DNA from: Welwitschia mirabilis
Taxonomy: Eukaryota > Gnetophyta > Gnetopsida > Welwitschiales
Reading direction: 5' to 3'
DNA: 50,784 nt
NCBI GenBank assembly: GCA_051453625.1
Contig: JBOZIK010000001.1
Span: forward strand, 238,659,450-238,710,233
Positions 45,701 through 50,784 of this stretch are shown here, one piece after another (position 1 is the first letter of the stretch; each line of letters opens with the position of its first letter). Position numbers and translations under genes: made by a program. The notes under the pieces were generated by a model. That model saw only the letters and a list, made by a program, of their open reading frames with translations. It was not told the DNA's origin and did not search any database.

Positions 45701-46640
45701 TGATGAAACATTTTTACCATGCTATGAGTTATTTTTAGGTACTTCTTTTATAAGACTAATATGTTTTGAGATATATACACTACAATCTAGTTTTAGAGCA
45801 CACATTCATTTACTTTTCTCTTCTTTTCATTTTCTTGACCCCATTCTTAACTCATATTATAAAACTGAGTAATGGCTTCTTACACTTCTTGAAAATTCTT
45901 GGTTTTGATGCTTCCTCTATTTAACAAATCTATTTACTTTAACATATGACCTTGTAGTCCTCTAAGTAAGGGTTTGACTCATTTCCTAGATTTTATTTCA
46001 TGATTAGTACATTTTTCTAATAATATGTTATAACTATCCATAAATTCATCAAATCTTTCATTCTCTCTTTGTTTAATGTATAGGTTTATTTTCTTAAAAT
46101 TTTCACCATTTTCATGGGTTAAAATTTAGCTAGGAAAGCATTCTTAAGGGTTTTGCATAAAATAAAAGCATTATTAAGGTTTCTATGATACCATACTTGA
46201 GCATTTCCTTTTAAGAAAAAAGGAAAATATCTCAAAAAATCAGATTCTAAGTTAAGATAATTAGCTTTGCAACAGGCATCAAATAAACTTATATGTAATA
46301 GGAGTTCTTCTAACTTTTTACCTTTAAAAGTTGGTATTGTGGTAGTATTTATGTTTCTTACTTTATCTAGTTGCTATAGGGCTATAGGATTGATAGGACT
46401 TAAATCATCTAACCAATGGGTATGATGGTTTAATGGTCTTAAATCTCCATCATATTTTAAATAACATCTTATTACAACTTTCTTTTTAGGTTTTCTGATC
46501 TGAATGGTTTAAGAAGATTCTTCCAGTAAGTGAGTTGATGTAAGAAAGCTTTATGATCATTTCTTAAATTCCATCATTAATATCAGGAAATATTTGGTCT
46601 TTTACCATCTTTCCTAAGATTACTTTATCCTCTATAAAAT
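45701..46640 (-). pseudogene. Gag remnant, Tat/Athila-type element
   Basis: This is a well-preserved capsid region. It reads FKGKKLEELLLHISLFDACC, ANYLNLESDFLRYFPFFLKG with NAQVWYHRNLNN (about 46180-46240), KNAFLAKF, a stop, PMKMVKILRK, MNSYNILLEKCTNHEIKSRK, KPLLRGLQGHMLK, LLNRGSIKTKNFQEV, EAITQFYNMS and EWGQENEKKRKVNECVL. Upstream, near 46420-46600, is a short N-terminal part. Stops are mostly explicable by single transitions. It would form the element's particle. It is the cleanest gag in the window. Confidence 0.85.
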
Positions 46641-47822
46641 CCTCTTCTTCTACTTCTAATTTAATAGTATTTTTAATTTACTTGTCTAGATCCTATTTAG
46701 GTGGATCTTTAATGTACCTGCTCCTTTAAATGAATTGCTAAGAAATACTTATCTCTAAGTACAAAAATTATCCTAGTTTATGTTCAACTAGACAAACAAG
46801 AGCAACATTGATGTAATATTACTTTTTTAAGTAATAAAGTATGTGCACAATGATACTCAAATTCCTTTTAGCTTTATATTGAAATACCAATTGTTATATA
46901 AAGATGAGTTAACAAAATGTATTTTTCTTTGCAAGTAATACTATGACATGTACAAAATTATGGCTAAAACCTTTGTAGGCTAGCAAGAGTTTCCTAGCTT
47001 TACTTTCTTACCTTGTCTATTTCTAAAAACTTTTTGCCAAAAAGATCCCCACCTCTGGTAATGATCATGTTCTTATACCCCTAACAATTTTTCCATTTTT
47101 AATTTTTTCTCTTGAGAAATAGTTATATGGTTAGGGTTGTTACATTGATTCGTTACTTTAACCTTCACTCTCATCTTCATGTTACTTGGCATCCTATGCC
47201 TAAAATGTAATAATGAAATATATGGATACTAATCTACTAACATACAAACTAACTAACCTATTAATTAGTAAGCATAAAAGTAAATAAAAACATTTATTTG
47301 CTAATGAAATATATAATTAACATAAGAAAAAAGTCTTCATTAATAAGCAATATTTTTAAAAAACTTATCCTCATTATTTACCTACTCAAGAGGCCACCTC
47401 ATCTTACTAGGAACTTAGAGCTTTATTTTAGTACATGGATTGTTATCTATAATCTAGTGATTTCAACACTTAGAAATAGTCACAATCCATTATTTTCTCA
47501 TCCTCTTTCACTACTTTCTTTACTCCTCTGTCACCTATCTTGTCTTCTTAGATAGCCATCACCATGCTTTCTTTCCTTGCTCAAGATTAGATAATGATTT
47601 TAACTATTTCTATAATATTCTTTTTTACTCTTTCAATATTTTTTCTTTAACTTTTTAATGTTTTTTTATCTTTTTTTCACCTCCCTTATCATTCACTATA
47701 AATAAAAATATATAGTTATTTTTAAAACATTTTTTATTATGTTGCACAACTAACTTTATTATGTTATTTCTAATGAGATAGTTACTATTATTTTCTTTAC
47801 TACTTAACATGACGTTATACAT
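46641..47822. other. AT-rich sequence between two elements
   Basis: No gene or LTR is recognised. It could include the decayed leader or LTR of the Tat-type element. The plus frame at 47298-47555 (85 codons) is hydrophobic, without motif, and probably chance. Confidence 0.45.
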
Positions 47823-49079
47823 TGTTGTGATGCATATTTATGCAATTTTACATTCTTGATTAAATCCTATTAATCACAAATATTTGTATAATATGCACAC
47901 TAGTATAGATGGAAGTAAACCCAAATGTCATAATTTGTCAAAGGCACTTGGCTTGAAGCTAGAGAATTAATTTTCGTGAAGTATTTTTATTTATTTTTTT
48001 AGGTTCAATAATGAAAAGAACAATTCAAAAAAAGTAAACAAACTATGCAATACAAATGAAAACTACTCTAAATGCAATATCTATCTAACTACCAAATCTC
48101 TATCAATACAATCCTACATAATCTAAAATCAATCAAGGAAAGTGTCACTAATCCTAACCAACCTAGTCTATTAAGTATATTGAACATAATATATAAAACA
48201 TGCAATGATTAAGCTAGGAAATATAAAATGCAATGTAATGCAATGCAATGCAATTTATAAACTAAAAATTTTAATAGTAATAAAGATTGCCCTTGATGAT
48301 CTATATCAACTATGAAGCTATCAAAAAATCATAAAAAACATAAACCATAAGGAACATGTACATTAATAAAACTAAAATAAGATTTTCATTATTTGTTAAA
48401 CCAACATTCCATTACAAAATAGCAGCACTTCAATGAAGGAGACATAGCACAACACCAAAGAAGACTCCTCTCTGCAACTAATGGATGGACCTCCTATTCT
48501 CTAATCTCATATCATAAGATTTTCAGGTGCCAAAGAAGATAAACTTAGAGTGAAGTTGAATGTGGTATTTATTATAATAATACAATCTAAAAACAACAAA
48601 TCTAACAGATGCAACAAATATCCTAATGATGCATAGAAGGTGTGTGACACATGACACAAGTTTAGTAAAGTTTAATGCATTAAATAAAATTAGAGGACAT
48701 CTTGTCTATCATCTAGATGATGGTGGAGATGATGACATGTCAAGAGAGGTCTCAAATTAGCTGCTATTTTTTATTAAGTCAGCATCCCTATCAGCATAAA
48801 TTTTGTATCATCGAGGTGTCCATTCAAATCATGTAGAGGATGAAAGGTTTATAATGCTCTTCAATTAAGTTAAGTTAGCTTTGCAGATCACTAGTTCCTA
48901 TCTAAAATATAAAGTATCAAAGATCATTCAAAATGCCTCCAAATGTACTCTTGATTGCACATTTCCATGATTTTTGCCTTGACTATTAATAGTCATCAAA
49001 ATATACTTAAACATGTTTAAATGTCCTGTAAAGCTACTTAACATACCCCATAAAAAACTTACAATTTGGCATTATAACA
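47823..49079 (-). repeat. 3' LTR of a further Athila-type element
   Basis: It begins tgttgtgatg and ends attataaca on the plus strand, 1,257 nt. It aligns loosely with 8074-9173 and 21016-22118 at the start, around aatggatgg/ctctgcaa, around catctagatgat, and at the end. It carries an insertion or replacement around 47980-48260 including the pentamer repeat. Just outside, 49080-49095 on the minus strand reads taagtgtggggcta, a good polypurine tract. Confidence 0.75.
48228..48254. repeat. Short (atgca)n repeat
   Basis: About five units of atgca, one with a C/T change. Confidence 0.85.
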
Positions 49080-50784
49080 TAGCCCCACACTTAGCCTTAT
49101 TAGTCCCTAATAAAGTAGGCAAACAACTACAATTGTGAGCCTAATTAACTAAGATAGAAATTAACTATGGTAATGTAATTAAGTTCAAAAATATCATTAT
49201 GTAGGATTAAATTTCAAAATCAAACAAATTTAATTTTTTACCTTGATAGATAAAGTGATCATGATATCATCTGGTATGCCATTTGCATGATTGTGGGCAT
49301 GATAATCTTTTTAAATTAATTTTGTAAAATCAAATTCCTATAACTATGCTCATCAGAAATAAGATAAAATACACTTACTAGTGTATTATCCCTCCATTTA
49401 AAACATTTATCACCTTGAAAAAATAGAGATTAAATGTTATAACAAGGAGAATTGACATAAGATATAACTATAATAGCTTAGATAAATGATGTGCATGTAT
49501 AATAAAAAAAAGTAATAACTCAAAAAATGATGTCCATAAATCAAAGATTTAGTTTTTTGATCATAATCCTCAAGGGCAAATATAGAAAAAGTAATCATAA
49601 TATTATTTCCTTCATTCATGATCTCCTAAATTACTTTGAATATCCAAGAAAAACCTTCAACTATTTTGATATTAAGTACATGATTTACTAAATAATATCA
49701 ATAATGAATAGCATCCAAATAATAGGTGATCATAATTAAATTAGTACATGAAATATATATATATCATGAAAATGTAAAAACAACCCTCAATAACTTAAAT
49801 TTTTCTCTTAAAATATATGTCCTTCATCTAATAGGTAAATCAATTCATCTTGTATTGCATTAATTTACAAAGAAAAAAGATGAAAATACAAGTTACGTAC
49901 ATATAAGAAAAATAGGTAGGACTAGGATCAGTACTTTATGCATGTGAAGAAGGATTAGAAAGAGTTAGAGAAAGATGAAATATAAAAATGATGTACCTCA
50001 AAAAAATATTCATGTGTTATCCTACCTAGTTGGCTAAATAACTAGGTGGACTATAGGGGTTTTAAAAGATGTAGAAAAATTGAAGTATGAGTAGAAATGT
50101 TAGGCTAAGTTAGCATTGTAGTGGTTGTAGAAAGTTATCAAAAAGTTCAAAATATGGAAAATAGTTAAGGATCATGATGAATAAGACATAACAATGAAGG
50201 TGAATTTATTATGCACCAAGATAAGGAAGATTATAGAATATGCATCAAACTCATTTGATGCATCAAAATTTAAAAAGAAGAGGAAAGAACTAAACTTGAA
50301 AATTAAATCTAGAAGAATTATCATCACAAACTAAAGAAACATTATTTTTTAAAAGAAAATAAACTTCTATAAAGAAAAAATGTGATTACAAATAATAATC
50401 AATAAGAAAACTATTAAATGATCAAGTCCTATGTATTTGTGATGAAAAAGTACAAAAATAACTTTGAAATCCCATAAAACAATAAAGGACAACAAAATAG
50501 AAATGGACAACTAGGAAAATGAAGAAGATTATGTACCTACCTAAAATTCAAACCTAGTAAACCCTCATGAAATAAATCATAAAATTACCTAATTAATAAT
50601 TCATGACATAATGTGAAAACTCCATAAAGTATAACTCAAAGAGGGAGTGATTATGATGATATCAAATAACTAATGTTTCTAAATAATTAATGATAAGACC
50701 AAATGCTACTAAGAAATTTACTCATTTATTCACACATTAAAACACATCCAAATCGTTAAAAGTAAAATAATCATTTGGAAATAC
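49080..50784 (-). mobile_element. 3' interior of the Athila-type element at the right edge
   Basis: The first ~80 nt match 9174-9260 beside the other 3' LTR, and 50500-50784 aligns loosely with 12650-12935. No ORF is recognisable in between. The rest of this element (pol, gag, 5' LTR) would lie beyond the window. Confidence 0.6.

Larger units (their letters stand above)
40215..46640 (-). mobile_element. Tat/Athila-type Ty3/gypsy element, LTRs not found
   Basis: Gag, linker, protease, RT, RNase H and integrase remnants lie in gypsy order from 46640 down to about 40215. The integrase has a zinc-binding block and a C-terminus without chromodomain, as in Tat/Athila. I could not match any sequence left of 40215 with any right of 46640, so LTRs are absent, too diverged or outside. 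Two 100-N gaps (41894, 43003) separate diverged copies of the RT-RNase H region, so this may be a composite of two or three elements. Confidence 0.8.

Noticed and set aside
1-50784. tRNA, rRNA or snoRNA genes
   Set aside because: I looked for cloverleaf-type boxes (ggttcgaatcc-like) and found none that would fold convincingly. A tRNAscan run would be decisive.

Overview
The window looks like a repeat-rich, non-genic stretch of a flowering-plant nuclear genome. The evidence is very AT-rich sequence, strong CG depletion, and decayed LTR retrotransposons of plant-type lineages (a Ty3/gypsy element with chromovirus-like pol, Athila/Tat-type gypsy elements, and a Sirevirus-like Ty1/copia element). 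Two primer-binding sites match the plant initiator-methionine tRNA pattern. I cannot name the species. I found no intact protein-coding gene, no convincing tRNA or rRNA, no CRISPR array and no bacterial-type operon. Nearly every recognisable reading frame is a retrotransposon remnant on the minus strand, broken by stops and frameshifts.

Layout. (1) 1-1003 is AT-rich flank. (2) 1004-34990 reads as a three-level nest, all on the minus strand. The outer gypsy element has its 3' LTR at 1004-1418 and 5' LTR at 34575-34990, with a purine tract and a Met-tRNA primer site next to them; its pol lies at 1740-4150 and its gag is cut in two (4853-5025 and 29666-30530). A Sirevirus-like copia element (5026-29665) sits in that gag. 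An Athila-type gypsy element (7677-22118) sits inside the copia element's post-pol ORF. Within the 5' part of the outer element there is also a plus-strand unit: a ~20-nt minisatellite (30655-31723), an LTR-like promoter (31724-32062) and a candidate multi-exon gene fragment (from 32296). (3) 34991-40200 is mostly featureless, with an (AC)n microsatellite and a slightly GC-richer block at 39030-39900. (4) 40215-46640 is a further Tat/Athila-type gypsy element (gag, protease, RT, RNase H, integrase; minus strand), with the RT/RNase H segment present in two to three diverged partial copies separated by gaps. (5) 47823-50784 is the 3' LTR and 3' interior of another Athila-type element that runs off the right edge.

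How the parts relate. Each element once carried the usual gag-protease-RT-RNase H-integrase polyprotein; the order of domains in sequence (gypsy: RT-RH-IN; copia: IN-RT-RH) supports the family calls. Two elements carry an extra degenerate ORF after pol. None appears able to make its proteins now.

Assembly caution. There are 12 N gaps. Three of them (at 6011, 16091 and 26023) are flanked by a near-identical 55-68 nt sequence on both sides, so they are probably unmerged contig overlaps. Others (7973, 13246, 13748, 41894, 43003) are flanked by diverged copies of the same repeat, so local order there may be wrong. I did not find a new biological system. The most interesting items are the nesting, the post-pol ORFs, the repeated motifs in the LTRs, and the plus-strand split-gene candidate.
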